64,000 bases of DNA from an uncultured Helicobacter sp. (GCA_944325775.1 CALVBL010000005.1:1-64000); one strand, 5' to 3'; shown: positions 16,841-26,539, numbered from the stretch's first letter. Notes: generated from the letters alone by a model not told the origin. Numbers and translations are program-made.

Positions 16841-18082
16841 ATGATTTTTGCCAATGCGGTGTGCTGTGATCACAAGCAGCATACAAAAATGTGTCTCAAA
16901 GTCCAAGATGGTGTGATAGTGGAGATGAGTAGCGATCTGGCTCAAATGAGTGATGTGGATTCGCATCAGGTGATTGATGTGGATTCTAAGCTTCTTATGC
17001 CAAGCTTCATAGATTGCAATGTCTATCCAAAGGGGCGCACACTCTCGCGTAAGAGTCTCACTTCGCTTTCACAAAAAGCCCTAAGAGGCGGCTATGGCAC
17101 GATTTTGCTCCTACCTGATACTATGCCAGTGATTGATAGTGAGGCGATTGTGGAGCTGGTCAAGAGTGTGGATAAGGATTTGGAAGTGCATATTTTGCCC
17201 TCTCTCAAGCCGACATTTTATGATGAATCTAAGCTCAAGCTTACTGATATTAGCAAGCTCTATGGCAACGGCGCGCGCGGAATCTACCTCCAAAGCGACA
17301 TTGAGGGTAATCTCATCTTGCGTATCGCCCAATATGCCAAAATGCTCAAAACCCCGCTTATTTGCTTCGCGCAAAACACCTCTCTTGCCCAAGGTGTGCT
17401 AAATGAAGGTGCGTTTGCCGCCAAGCTCGGACTTCCTACAATCCATCACAAATCCCAAAGCATAGAGGTGGCAAAAATATGTGAAATGCTCTTGCATCAA
17501 GATGTCGAAGTGCTCTTTAGTGCGATAGGCTTACCGCGCTGCATTGAGATTATCCAATCCTACAAGCAGCAGGGACTAAAGGCGCATACAGAGGTGAGCT
17601 TGCACCATCTTATCCTTAATGAAAATATATGCGATGACTACAACACCGCTGGCAAGATCAATCCCCCGCTGCCTAGTGAATCCGTGCGCCAAGAGCTCCT
17701 AGAATCTCTGCGCAATGGGCATATCGATGTGCTCACAAGTCTGCAATGCGCGGATTTTAACTCCCAAAAAGATCAGGTCTTTGAGCTTGCAAGCTTTGGG
17801 ATTGATAGCATCGCCTATGGGTTCGCTCTAGCCTATGATAGGCTCTTTAAGCCGTATAATTTAGATCTAAGCTTGCTCTCAAGGCTCTGTAGCTACAATC
17901 CCGCGCAGATTCTGGGGCTGGAGGGCGGAAGCCTTGAGGTGGGTAAGAAAGCGGATTTTATGATTATAGATTTAGCAGGGCGCACGCGCATTGAGGATAG
18001 TTTCTCGCCATATCGTGGCGCAGAGCTAGAATCTAAGGTCGTGATGATGTATAGAGATTCACAACTCTATGAGATTGATTAG
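16841..18082 (+). CDS. Dihydroorotase homologue without metal-binding motif
   Basis: A 413-residue member of the cyclic amidohydrolase family. The framework is clear: LMPSFIDCNV, GGYGTILLLPDT, AKLGLPTIHH, TEVSLHHLILNE, NPAQILGLEGGSLEVGKKADF. But where active dihydroorotases have Asp-x-His-x-His-x-x-Arg, this protein reads DCNVYPKGR, so the two metal-binding histidines are absent, and the lysine region is also altered. It is thus probably a non-catalytic PyrC homologue of the kind that supports aspartate transcarbamoylase, or has another role. A frame opens at 16826, but ATG 16841 lies 7 nt after GGGAGG. Confidence 0.8.
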   Translation: MIFANAVCCDHKQHTKMCLKVQDGVIVEMSSDLAQMSDVDSHQVIDVDSKLLMPSFIDCNVYPKGRTLSRKSLTSLSQKALRGGYGTILLLPDTMPVIDSEAIVELVKSVDKDLEVHILPSLKPTFYDESKLKLTDISKLYGNGARGIYLQSDIEGNLILRIAQYAKMLKTPLICFAQNTSLAQGVLNEGAFAAKLGLPTIHHKSQSIEVAKICEMLLHQDVEVLFSAIGLPRCIEIIQSYKQQGLKAHTEVSLHHLILNENICDDYNTAGKINPPLPSESVRQELLESLRNGHIDVLTSLQCADFNSQKDQVFELASFGIDSIAYGFALAYDRLFKPYNLDLSLLSRLCSYNPAQILGLEGGSLEVGKKADFMIIDLAGRTRIEDSFSPYRGAELESKVVMMYRDSQLYEID

Positions 18083-18097
18083 GGCTTAGGAGCGCGT

Positions 18098-19102
18098 ATG
18101 TGGCAGGATATACTAGAGACTTTGGAGAAGGCATTGCCTTTTATTGAAAACTTTGGGCTCATCGCGCTAAAAATCGCGATTTTGCTCGTGGCGGGGTATT
18201 ATCTCTCGCGATTTGTGGCAAAAAAGATTAGGAGGGCGTTAGAATCTAAAGACAAAATGCTCGCAAACTTTCTCGCCCAAGTGGTGTTTATCGGACTGAA
18301 TATCGCGCTTATCATCGCCGCGCTTGGCACTGCGGGGGTGCAGACACACTCCATCATCGCGGTGCTTGGCACAGCAGGTGTAGCGATCGCGCTGGGCTTA
18401 AAAGATTCTCTCTCATCAGTAGCGAGTGGGATTATTTTGATTATCCTGCGTCCGTTTGTGCATGGCGATACCATAGAGGTGGGTTCGCTGCTTGGCAAAG
18501 TCGAGGCGATAAATCTCTTTAATACCACTATTCGCCTCCCTGATGGCAAGCTCGCGATATTGCCCAATCGCAATGTCTCACAAGCCAATGTGATAAACCA
18601 CACAGATATTTCCCAAAGGCGTATGGATATCGTCTTTGGCGTGGGCTATGGGAGCGAGATTAATGCGGTAAAAATCATCGCCATTACTGTCTTAGAGCAT
18701 CAGCCCTGCGTGGATCTTGCGCGTGGGTATTTCGTGGGTGTGCAGGATATGGGGGCGAGTTCGCTAGATTTTTTGCTACGCTTTTGGGTAAATATGGAGT
18801 ATGGGCTCATCGAGGCGAGGGCTTGCATTTTGGAGGCACTAAAAGTCAATCTCGAGGCAAATGGCATAGAGATTCCCTTTAACAAACTCGATGTCAATGT
18901 GCTCCCAAGCCATGATAGCTCCCAAAGCCCTCAAACCTCGCTTGAAGGGCTTGTGTATGTGGATAGCACAGAATCTAGTGATGAGGCTAGGGATTTAGAG
19001 CAAGGGACACAGGAGGCACGGGAGGCAAAGCAGGGCAATCGCGCGATACTCGCGGGCTTTGCGCATAAGATAAAACAGAATCTAAAGGGCAATGGTGCGT
19101 AA
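18098..19102 (+). CDS. MscS-family mechanosensitive channel
   Basis: A 334-residue inner-membrane channel that opens under osmotic stress. Three helices occupy the first 120 residues, the last being the Gly/Ala-rich pore helix TAGVAIALGLKDSLSS, followed by the beta domain (LRPFVHGDTIEVG, NRNVSQANVINHT) and the soluble alpha-beta part. After about residue 275 comes an unusual hydrophilic tail rich in Ser, Glu and Lys. It overlaps the next gene by 11 nt. Confidence 0.9.
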   Translation: MWQDILETLEKALPFIENFGLIALKIAILLVAGYYLSRFVAKKIRRALESKDKMLANFLAQVVFIGLNIALIIAALGTAGVQTHSIIAVLGTAGVAIALGLKDSLSSVASGIILIILRPFVHGDTIEVGSLLGKVEAINLFNTTIRLPDGKLAILPNRNVSQANVINHTDISQRRMDIVFGVGYGSEINAVKIIAITVLEHQPCVDLARGYFVGVQDMGASSLDFLLRFWVNMEYGLIEARACILEALKVNLEANGIEIPFNKLDVNVLPSHDSSQSPQTSLEGLVYVDSTESSDEARDLEQGTQEAREAKQGNRAILAGFAHKIKQNLKGNGA

Positions 19103-20429
19103 TCAAAATACTAGTCAAAATACCCAGAAAATCATCGGGGCAAACAGAGTTTTTGTGTGTGATGAGGCATTTAGTGTGATCAAAAATGGTGGTGTGGTGT
19201 ATGAATCTATGCCCAAAGAGCAAATGGCACAACGCGCAGGAGATTCTATGGATTTTACAGAATCTAATGGATCGAAAATCCTCGCAGTGGGAGAATATGA
19301 GAATCTTGTGCGTGCATATCCTCACGCGAATCGGGAATTTTATGATGATGGTGTGTTGCTGCCAAGTCTTGTGAATGCGCATATACATTTTGAGTTTAGC
19401 AATAACACAACGAGCTTTATGTATGGGGATTTTGGGCGGTGGTTGGATTCTGTGATTGCCAAACGTGATGATGTGCTAAGCAATATTACCAAAAGTGTGC
19501 AGGAAGCGATAGCCACGCAGCTTGTCAATGGTGTGGGGCTTGTGGGGGCGATTAGCAGCTATGGCTATGACTTGGAGGCACTAAGCAATAGTGGGCTGCG
19601 TGTGGTGTATTTTTCCGAAGCGATGGGGAGCAATCCAAGTGTGATCGATGCGCTTTTTGGTGACTTTAAGACGCGCTTAGAGCAAAGTGAGGCGCATAAA
19701 AGTGCGATTTTCACGCCAGCAGTCGCACTGCATTCGCCTTATTCGCTCCATAATATCTATGCTAAATATGTATTGCAGGAGGCAAAAAAGCTCAAAGCCC
19801 CTGTTAGTGCGCATTTTTTAGAATCTGCACACGAGCGCGAGTGGTTACTAAGCGGGAGCGGGTATTTTTATGATTTTTTTGCTAAGACTTTTGCGGTCCC
19901 AAATCCCAAGCCTTTTTATAGTATCGAGGGGTTTTTGGAGCAGTTTATAGGGCTAGAAAATGTGCTTTTAACGCACTGCCTCTTTGCGAGTGAATCTGAA
20001 CTCCAAACAATGTTCCAAAATTCCCATACTATCGTAACTTGCCCGCGATCTAATCGTTTGCTAAACAACACATACCTGCCCCACTTGCAAATGGGAGGGG
20101 CTAAAAATCTAATGCTAAACATCGCACTGGGGACTGATGGTAAAAGCTCAAACGCTGATGTGAGTTTGCTTGAAGAAATGCGCGCTATGCTCTTTGCCTA
20201 TCCACACACAGATCTTAGCACTCTAGCCCAGCAGATTCTACAAAGTGCCACACACAATGGCGCGCGTGCGCTAGGAGTGAAAAGCGGAATCCTTCAAAAA
20301 GATTATAATGCAGATATGGCGGTGTTTAAAATCCCAAAGATCACGCAATCTGCGCAAGAAGCTCTGCAGTTTATCCTTCATGCCAAAAAAGCTACGCGCT
20401 TGATCATTAATGGCAAAAAGCTTGTGTGA
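19092..20429 (+). CDS. Aminofutalosine deaminase-type amidohydrolase
   Basis: A 445-residue metal-dependent hydrolase of the chlorohydrolase/adenosine deaminase-like group. The metal site is visible: PSLVNAHIHFEF (His-x-His), ALHSPYSLHN, LLTHCLFAS and ALGTDGKSSNADVS with the catalytic Asp. In H. pylori the corresponding gene next to pyrC (HP0267, from memory) deaminates 6-amino-6-deoxyfutalosine in the alternative menaquinone pathway, and context supports the same role. The ATG used lies inside the last codons of mscS; no strong ribosome binding site is visible, so coupling is likely. Confidence 0.83.
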   Translation: MVRNQNTSQNTQKIIGANRVFVCDEAFSVIKNGGVVYESMPKEQMAQRAGDSMDFTESNGSKILAVGEYENLVRAYPHANREFYDDGVLLPSLVNAHIHFEFSNNTTSFMYGDFGRWLDSVIAKRDDVLSNITKSVQEAIATQLVNGVGLVGAISSYGYDLEALSNSGLRVVYFSEAMGSNPSVIDALFGDFKTRLEQSEAHKSAIFTPAVALHSPYSLHNIYAKYVLQEAKKLKAPVSAHFLESAHEREWLLSGSGYFYDFFAKTFAVPNPKPFYSIEGFLEQFIGLENVLLTHCLFASESELQTMFQNSHTIVTCPRSNRLLNNTYLPHLQMGGAKNLMLNIALGTDGKSSNADVSLLEEMRAMLFAYPHTDLSTLAQQILQSATHNGARALGVKSGILQKDYNADMAVFKIPKITQSAQEALQFILHAKKATRLIINGKKLV

Positions 20430-20439
20430 AAAAGAGCGT

Positions 20440-21336
20440 ATGCAAAAAGATCATATGATGGTGGGTACAATACAGAATCTAACGATCACGCGCCTTAGTC
20501 AATATGGTGCATTTTTGCGGACACAGAGTAAGAGCGCAGAGATCTTGCTACCCAGAAAGTTTGTAGATTTTAGTGCGCGCGTGGGAGAGAGCGTGCGGGT
20601 GTTTATCATGCACGATTCAGAGAATCGGATTGTCGCTACGACGCAGATTCCACATCTCTTAATCGGTGAGATCGGCGCACTTGAGGTGGTGGATAGCAAT
20701 GCGTATGGATATTTTGCGGATTTGGGCGTGGATAAACATCTTTTTATCCCGCACAAAGCCCCCAAACGCTCGATGATAGGGAAAAATCTCGTGGTGTATC
20801 TCACACTTGATAAGCAAGGGCGACTAATCGGCAAACTTGGGATAAAAGAGCGTTTGTGTGCGTGTCGTGATAGGCGTTTGCTAGGGCATGAGGTGTGTGC
20901 GTTAGTTTTTGAGCGCACACCACTTGGGTTTGGCTGTGTGGTGGAGGCGCTAGATTTAAAGAGGGCAGATGAGGGCGCGCTAGAGATTCACAAGACAGAG
21001 GGGCGCGCACACTATGGGTTGCTATATGCAAGTGAAGTGGCTTGTGTGCCCAAAATAGGAGAGAAGATCGCAGTGCGTATCAAAACTATCCGTGTTGATG
21101 GCAAGATCGATCTTAGAGTGCTAACACAGAGTGAATCTAGCCTACTTGAGGTGTTAGAGCGGCACAATGGGCGCGTGGAGCTTGACTTTAAAAGCTCGCC
21201 ACAAGAGATTGCAAGTGTGCTGCGAATGAGCAAAAAAAATTTCAAAACATTAGCTAATAAGCTTGTGCGCGAGGGTAAGGCGCAGTTTGTCGATAGCAAA
21301 GTGCGTGATGGGCATAAGGCACTTGTGCTGGTTTGA
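20440..21336 (+). CDS. S1-domain RNA-binding protein, CvfB-like
   Basis: A 298-residue protein with tandem S1-like OB domains (GTIQNLTITRLSQYGAFL at about 8-25; ALEVVDSNAYGYFADLG; a third with GLLYASEVACVPKIGEK) and a C-terminal winged helix (SPQEIASVLRMSKKNFKTL). This order matches CvfB/YitL proteins, which bind RNA and affect virulence gene expression in Gram-positives; the role in Helicobacter is unknown. The frame opens at 20410 within the previous gene; ATG 20440 or one of the ATGs at 20455/20458 is the likely start. It ends 3 nt before the radical SAM gene. Confidence 0.75.
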   Translation: MQKDHMMVGTIQNLTITRLSQYGAFLRTQSKSAEILLPRKFVDFSARVGESVRVFIMHDSENRIVATTQIPHLLIGEIGALEVVDSNAYGYFADLGVDKHLFIPHKAPKRSMIGKNLVVYLTLDKQGRLIGKLGIKERLCACRDRRLLGHEVCALVFERTPLGFGCVVEALDLKRADEGALEIHKTEGRAHYGLLYASEVACVPKIGEKIAVRIKTIRVDGKIDLRVLTQSESSLLEVLERHNGRVELDFKSSPQEIASVLRMSKKNFKTLANKLVREGKAQFVDSKVRDGHKALVLV

Positions 21337-21339
21337 GTT

Positions 21340-22212
21340 ATGAGGTTTGATAGAATCTACATTGAGATTAGCGATATATGCGCGCTTAGCTGTAGTTTTT
21401 GTCCGCATAGTGAGTATAAAAGCAGGCGCGGAGTGATGAGCGTGGAGCTCTTTGAGGAAATTTTGCGTCAGATCACGATACCAAAACGTCTTACAAAGCT
21501 TGTGCATTTGCATATCTTAGGTGATCCGCTAGCAGTGAAAAATCTCGATGTGTATTTGGGGCTTTTGTCGCGCTATGGGCTTGTGGTCGATCTGGTAACA
21601 AGCGGGAAATTTTTAGATTCTTGGGATTGGGATATGCTGCTTAAGCCACCCGTGCATCAGATCGCCTTTTCGCTTAGTGCATTTTGGGACGCACCGCAGA
21701 GATTTGATGCTAATCATCTTGAGCGGATTTTGGAGTTTTGTGCGTATCATAGGGAGATTGGGAGTGAGGTGTTTGTGCATTTGCGTGTGCAGGATAAAGA
21801 CAGATGGCACTTAGAGCAATCTATAATCGCCAAGACTATCGCAGAATCTAGAGAATCTAAGTGGCTAGATTTAGATGATGTATGGGCGCGAATAGATTAC
21901 AAGGTGTTTTGCACGATCACACGCCATCACCGCTGGAGGGAAGATTCAAAACTTGGGATAGAATCTCGTGATAGGCTTTTTTGCTATGGTGCGACTAGGC
22001 AGCTAGGGATTTTGAGTAATGGCGTGGTCGTGCCTTGTTGTATGGATTGCTTTGGGGAGATCGGGCTTGGGGATTTGCACACACAAAGCCTTGGAGAGAT
22101 TTTGGATTCTGCGCTGTATCGCAATATCGTGGCAGGGTTTAGGCAAGACGTGGCATATCACCCAAAATGTCAGCGATGTGATTATGCGCGGGGATTAGCA
22201 CGCAATGCTTAA
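21340..22212 (+). CDS. Radical SAM protein with SPASM-like C-terminus
   Basis: A 290-residue radical SAM enzyme. The [4Fe-4S] motif CALSCSFC (Cys-x3-Cys-x2-Cys, residues 14-21) is at the N-terminus, followed by HLHILGDPL. The C-terminal part has VVPCCMDCFG, GDLHTQSLGEIL and KCQRCDYA, a pattern of extra cysteines that binds an auxiliary cluster. The substrate cannot be read from the sequence. It is the last gene of the ccdA-led run and starts 3 nt after the CvfB-like gene. Confidence 0.82.
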   Translation: MRFDRIYIEISDICALSCSFCPHSEYKSRRGVMSVELFEEILRQITIPKRLTKLVHLHILGDPLAVKNLDVYLGLLSRYGLVVDLVTSGKFLDSWDWDMLLKPPVHQIAFSLSAFWDAPQRFDANHLERILEFCAYHREIGSEVFVHLRVQDKDRWHLEQSIIAKTIAESRESKWLDLDDVWARIDYKVFCTITRHHRWREDSKLGIESRDRLFCYGATRQLGILSNGVVVPCCMDCFGEIGLGDLHTQSLGEILDSALYRNIVAGFRQDVAYHPKCQRCDYARGLARNA

Positions 22213-22547
22213 GAATCTAGAATCCTAAGCATTCAGATCTTGCTGGGGAAAATGGCTCTTTGGGTAATCATTGGGTAGATTGCGTAAATTTTGGGGCAGC
22301 CATCATGATTAGGCAACTCCTACCCCGAAATGTATGCAAAACTCCCAAAGCACTACTACAAATGCTAATTTTTGTCTGCAGTGGTGGTGTTAGCGGAGCC
22401 ACATCATACCAATGGGCAAAGCCAAGCGCAAGCAAGCGCAAGATTGGCTGGTGGATTGAGAATCTGATTAAGCTTAGAATCTGGATTCAAAATCAGAATC
22501 TAATCCCGTAGATTCAAAAATACTTTAGAATCTAAGTCCTACTTTTT
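22213..22547. other. Long intergenic region with possible RNA structure
   Basis: About 335 nt after the radical SAM gene. An open frame at 22260-22511 lacks a ribosome binding site and family features and is not taken as a gene. The middle can fold: CACTACTAC pairs with GTGGTGGTG over nine positions (two G-T) around a loop, and GGGGCAGCC faces GGCAACTCCTACCCC nearby. The right third is dominated by AGAATCT-type heptamers. It may carry a leader or a small RNA, but nothing known is recognised. Confidence 0.4.
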
Positions 22548-23732
22548 ATGGAATCGTTTTTGCTGAAATCTGGCAAATATCGAAGACAAAAGGATTTGGT
22601 TTTGAGATTATGGATAGTAGTTTGTGTCCTTAGTGCGCATATTTTGGGTGCGGTGAATCTAGGGGATTATTTATTGATGGGTAAGCCACGCGGGCATTTT
22701 GCGCTGTATTATCAAGATATGACGGATAAGCATTCTAATTTCGCTGATATCAATGCGTCTGTGGGTTATGATACACCAACGAGCACTAGTGGGATTAGCT
22801 TTGGTGGGTCGTTTTGGCTAGCCGCACGCGTGTATGAGCATCAGCGAGGTGATTTTAACTCCAGCAAGCAGGACTTTATTTGGACAGAGGGCTATGTGCG
22901 CTATGACAATAATGAGCGCTTGAGGGTAGAGGCGGGGAGATTCTATGCTAATACCGAGTGGATCAAATACTACAATCAAGGTGTGCGCTTGGATTTTATG
23001 ATCGCGCCTAACTTGATACTCAATATGATGTGGGTCAATAAAAATGCGTATGTGACCAATTATCGTATGTCTGAATACCGCAATCCTTTTGATACAAGTG
23101 GGGTGTTTTATGGTGCGATAACGCTTGGAGTGCGTGAAGCACCACTACGAATTACGCCATATATGTATGCCGCGCCAAATTACTTCACGGCTTTTGGGAT
23201 AAAGATCAATTTAGAAAAAGATTTGGTTGGGGATTCTACATTTTATACAAATGTGCATCTGCTCTCATATATAGGCAAAAATCAAGTCATAGAGCAAAGT
23301 CGCACCGATGGGGATAGTGGGTTTGTATGGCTTGAGGGAGGGATCAAATGGGCTGGAGTGAAGTTTGGCGGGGGGCTTATCATCATCTCCGAAAAGGGTG
23401 CGAGCGGGATTGATGCGTTTGGGCAGAGTTCGCCATTTGAGCGCAGAGAGGGGTTGTTTTACGCGAATGCAAATACCTTCTATGGCGTGCTGGAATATAC
23501 CTTTAAAAACCATATTGTCTTAGAATCTGCTATCCGCTACACTGGTATTGATGTCAAGCAAATCTTCAACTGGGAGGCGAATGCGCGCTTCGCTGCGGCA
23601 CCGGATTTGTGGGTAGGTGGTGGATTGATCGGTATGCTCAATAATGCAAATATCACGCTTGATGATTATATTTTCGCGAGTGATGGGAAAAATTATCTGC
23701 TAGGGCGGGTGTTTTTGCAATACAACTTTTAA
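22548..23732 (+). CDS. Outer-membrane porin-like protein
   Basis: A 394-residue protein with a signal sequence (LRLWIVVCVLSAHILGA) and a mature part of alternating beta strands with aromatic girdles (GHFALYYQDMT, FWTEGYVRY-like strands, RLRVEAGRFYANTEW), ending in LLGRVFLQYNF with the C-terminal Phe needed for outer-membrane insertion. The pattern fits the Opr-like porins of Campylobacterota; its cargo is unknown. ATG 22548 has no ribosome binding site; a TTG at 22602 has AAAGGA at about 7 nt and would put the signal peptide right at the N-terminus, so the real start may be there. Confidence 0.75.
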   Translation: MESFLLKSGKYRRQKDLVLRLWIVVCVLSAHILGAVNLGDYLLMGKPRGHFALYYQDMTDKHSNFADINASVGYDTPTSTSGISFGGSFWLAARVYEHQRGDFNSSKQDFIWTEGYVRYDNNERLRVEAGRFYANTEWIKYYNQGVRLDFMIAPNLILNMMWVNKNAYVTNYRMSEYRNPFDTSGVFYGAITLGVREAPLRITPYMYAAPNYFTAFGIKINLEKDLVGDSTFYTNVHLLSYIGKNQVIEQSRTDGDSGFVWLEGGIKWAGVKFGGGLIIISEKGASGIDAFGQSSPFERREGLFYANANTFYGVLEYTFKNHIVLESAIRYTGIDVKQIFNWEANARFAAAPDLWVGGGLIGMLNNANITLDDYIFASDGKNYLLGRVFLQYNF

Positions 23733-23745
23733 GTAGGATAGTGTG

Positions 23746-24810
23746 ATGAAGGGGATTTATTTTTTTTGGCTGGTGTTTTGTTTTACGTTGTATTGGATTT
23801 ATTATCTCTATGATGCGTTTTTGATGAATCTTTTGGTCGCGCTTTTGCTTTGTATGGCGACCTTTGGGCTTAAGAATATGCTTTTAAAATATGTCAGATA
23901 TGAGCTTTTGGCGGCGTTCTTTAGCACGGTGATTTTGGTGCTTTTGCTCATCGTACCGGTGGTGTTTGTGTTTAATTCTCTTATCGCGCTTATTCAGGGT
24001 GCGGATTTGGCGGGGTTTAATAACATCATTGATACGCTAAAGGGTAGAATCTTAGAATGGAGTAGCGATGTGCCAGAGATTCAGACGCGTCTCAAAGACG
24101 CGCTAAGCAAAGTTTCTGGATCTGAAATCTTTTCGTATATGCTTAATCTTAGTTCGATCGTAGGGCGCAGGAGTTTGGAGTTTATTATTGATACGGGCTT
24201 TATCGTGGTGTTTTTGTTTTTCTTTTATTTTTATGGGGTGCGCTTGTATGCTTATATGCTCTCACTTATTCCATTTGATAGGATTCAGGTGCAAAATGTC
24301 TTTGATGAAGTATTGGGCGTGCTCAAGGTTGTGTGTTATACCTCAGTGATAAATGTCGTGTTACAGGGGTTTAGCTTTGGTGTGGCGATTGCGTTTTTTG
24401 GGTATGATGGGATTTTCTTTGGGGTGTTGTATGGGTTTTGCTCACTTATCCCGGTGGTGGGTGGATCGCTGGTGTGGATTCCACTTGTGGGGTACGAGCT
24501 GTTTTTGGGTGAATACAATGTCGCACTCTTCATCGCGCTCTATAGTATGATTTTTATCGCTTTTATAATCGATAATCTCGTCAAACCGCTCATCATCAAG
24601 CTGATGACAAGTAGAATCTTAAAAACTTCGCTCCAAATCAATGAAATGCTCATATTTTTCGCTATTTTGGCGGGATTGAGCGCGTTTGGATTTTGGGGTA
24701 TTGTGCTGGGACCTATCATCACTGCGCTTTTCATTGCACTCTTGCGTGTGTATAAAAAGATAATTTTTCCATTTAGGGAAGATTTTGGATCCAATGCTAT
24801 GAAAAATTAA
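23746..24810 (+). CDS. AI-2E family transporter
   Basis: A 354-residue inner-membrane protein of the AI-2 exporter (TqsA/PerM-like) family. Two hydrophobic pairs at the N-terminus are followed by a soluble segment (residues about 95-140) and then the conserved helices, including FYFYGVRLYAYMLSLIP, GVLYGFCSLIPVVGG and IDNLVKPLIIKLMTS. The cargo varies within the family and cannot be assigned. ATG 23746 is preferred to the GTG one codon upstream because AGGA is at 7 nt. It starts 13 nt after the porin gene. Confidence 0.87.
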   Translation: MKGIYFFWLVFCFTLYWIYYLYDAFLMNLLVALLLCMATFGLKNMLLKYVRYELLAAFFSTVILVLLLIVPVVFVFNSLIALIQGADLAGFNNIIDTLKGRILEWSSDVPEIQTRLKDALSKVSGSEIFSYMLNLSSIVGRRSLEFIIDTGFIVVFLFFFYFYGVRLYAYMLSLIPFDRIQVQNVFDEVLGVLKVVCYTSVINVVLQGFSFGVAIAFFGYDGIFFGVLYGFCSLIPVVGGSLVWIPLVGYELFLGEYNVALFIALYSMIFIAFIIDNLVKPLIIKLMTSRILKTSLQINEMLIFFAILAGLSAFGFWGIVLGPIITALFIALLRVYKKIIFPFREDFGSNAMKN

Positions 24811-24822
24811 GCATTGCTAGGC

Positions 24823-24828
24823 TAAAAT
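24823..24828 (+). promoter_or_regulatory. Likely -10 box of rpsA
   Basis: TAAAAT in CTAGGCTAAAATTG, 34 nt before the rpsA ATG and directly after the end of the AI-2E transporter gene. The -35 region is not distinct. Confidence 0.35.
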
Positions 24829-24862
24829 TGAGAGCAAAACTAAACAAAGAAGGGTATTTGGA

Positions 24863-26527
24863 ATGAGAGTGAATCTTGACAATATGGACTTTGGCGAAGA
24901 GGAGAATTTCGCACAACTCTTGGATGCGCGCGAGAGAAACGCCACAAGTGGTAGCTTGCAAATAGGGAAGATCATACAAATAGATCAAGATAGGGATTTG
25001 GCGATGATAGCACTACCTTATAGCAAGTCCGAGAGCATACTCTCTTTGAGTGAGATTAGAGACACAGAGGGCAATCTGCTGTTTAATGTGGGTGATGAGA
25101 TCGAACTCTATGCGAGCGGGAGCGATAACCGCCCATATGTATCTTACACAAGAGCCCAAAGAAGCAAAAAGATCAAGCAAAAGATTGAGGAGCTAGCGGG
25201 GGATTTCCAAGATAAAATCATCGAAGCTAAGGTGCTCAAGAAAAATAAAGGCGGCTATGTGATGGATTATGATGGAGTCGATGTGTTTTTGCCACGTAGA
25301 GATTCAGCCTTTAAGGAAGGGGTGAAAGTTGAGGGCAAAACATACAAAGTCGCGATCACACATATAGATCCCCAAGAAAACACGATCATTGTCTCTCGAA
25401 AGAGATTTTTTGACATCGATAAGGTCATCAAAAAAGAAGTAGTAGAAAAAATGCTCTCTGGTGATAGAATCTATGAGGGTGTAGTCAAAAAAATTGCGCC
25501 ATTTGGGATATTTATGGATATCGATAATGTAGAGGGATTGGTGCATTACACAGAGATCAGCCACAGAGGCGTAGCAAATCCTCAAAAGGGCTTTAAAATT
25601 GGAGATCAAATAAAGGTCAAGATTCTAGGTTATGATGAGCAAAAACACAGATTCTCGCTTTCTGTGAAGGCTTTGAGTGAAGATCCGTGGAAAGAAGTAG
25701 AAAAAGAGCTAGAAGTGGGCTACACGATCAAGGTGACTGTGAGCAATATAGAGGAGTACGGCGCGTTTGTGGATTTGGGGAATGATATAGAGGGCTTTTT
25801 GCATATTTCAGAGATTTCGTGGGATAAAAATATCAAACATCCTAGCGATTATCTTAAGGTTGATCAGGAAATTGATGTGGAAATCATTGAGATTGACAGC
25901 AAAAATCGTCGTTTGCGTGTCTCGCTCAAAAAACTCACTCACAAGCCATTTGTGGCATTTGCCAAGGATCATAAAGAGGGCGATATACTAAGAGGCAAAG
26001 TCGTTACTATCACGGATTTTGGCGCGTTTGTCAATATCGGTGCGGTTGATGGACTGCTCCATAATGAAGATATATCGTGGGATAGAGGCATCAAGGCTAG
26101 AGATGTCTTAAGAGTGGGTGATGAAGTCGATGTGAAGATTCTTAAGATCGATGTGCAAAGCGAGCGCATTTCGCTTAGTCAAAAACTTTTGAGCGATTCG
26201 CCAGCAGCAATGTTTGCTAAGATGCACCACACTGATGAGATTGTTCAAGGCATGCTTTCAGAAATCAAAGACTTTGGTATCTTTGTCAAAATCGATGGTA
26301 GCGAAGTGCTTATTAAAAACGAGGATATTCCTCACGAGATGAAAGAAACACTAAAGGTGGGTGATAATGTGCAGTGCGTGATTTTTGCTATCGATGAGAA
26401 GAGCAACAGAATCCGTGCTTCTATCAAGCGCCTGCAAAAGCAACAAGAAAAAGAAACTTTGCGTGCCTTTAATCAAGCAAGCGAGCAGAGAATGACTCTA
26501 GGAGATAAGATCAAAGATCAAATGTAG
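24863..26527 (+). CDS. rpsA: 30S ribosomal protein S1
   Basis: A 554-residue protein with six successive S1 OB-fold repeats: QIGKIIQIDQDRD, IIEAKVLKKNKGGYV, YEGVVKKIAPFGIFMDI, TIKVTVSNIEEYGAFVDL, LRGKVVTITDFGAFVNI and VQGMLSEIKDFGIFVKI mark their starts. It binds mRNA on the small subunit during initiation. In this arrangement (rpsA, a small hypothetical gene, serA) the order matches H. pylori. The ATG follows a weak GGGTATTTGGA region. Confidence 0.96.
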   Translation: MRVNLDNMDFGEEENFAQLLDARERNATSGSLQIGKIIQIDQDRDLAMIALPYSKSESILSLSEIRDTEGNLLFNVGDEIELYASGSDNRPYVSYTRAQRSKKIKQKIEELAGDFQDKIIEAKVLKKNKGGYVMDYDGVDVFLPRRDSAFKEGVKVEGKTYKVAITHIDPQENTIIVSRKRFFDIDKVIKKEVVEKMLSGDRIYEGVVKKIAPFGIFMDIDNVEGLVHYTEISHRGVANPQKGFKIGDQIKVKILGYDEQKHRFSLSVKALSEDPWKEVEKELEVGYTIKVTVSNIEEYGAFVDLGNDIEGFLHISEISWDKNIKHPSDYLKVDQEIDVEIIEIDSKNRRLRVSLKKLTHKPFVAFAKDHKEGDILRGKVVTITDFGAFVNIGAVDGLLHNEDISWDRGIKARDVLRVGDEVDVKILKIDVQSERISLSQKLLSDSPAAMFAKMHHTDEIVQGMLSEIKDFGIFVKIDGSEVLIKNEDIPHEMKETLKVGDNVQCVIFAIDEKSNRIRASIKRLQKQQEKETLRAFNQASEQRMTLGDKIKDQM

Positions 26528-26539
26528 GATAAGGGCGAT

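Noticed and set aside
22260..22511. An 83-codon open frame in the gap before the porin gene
   Set aside because: No ribosome binding site, odd composition with many Trp, Lys and Ile in runs, and no family feature.
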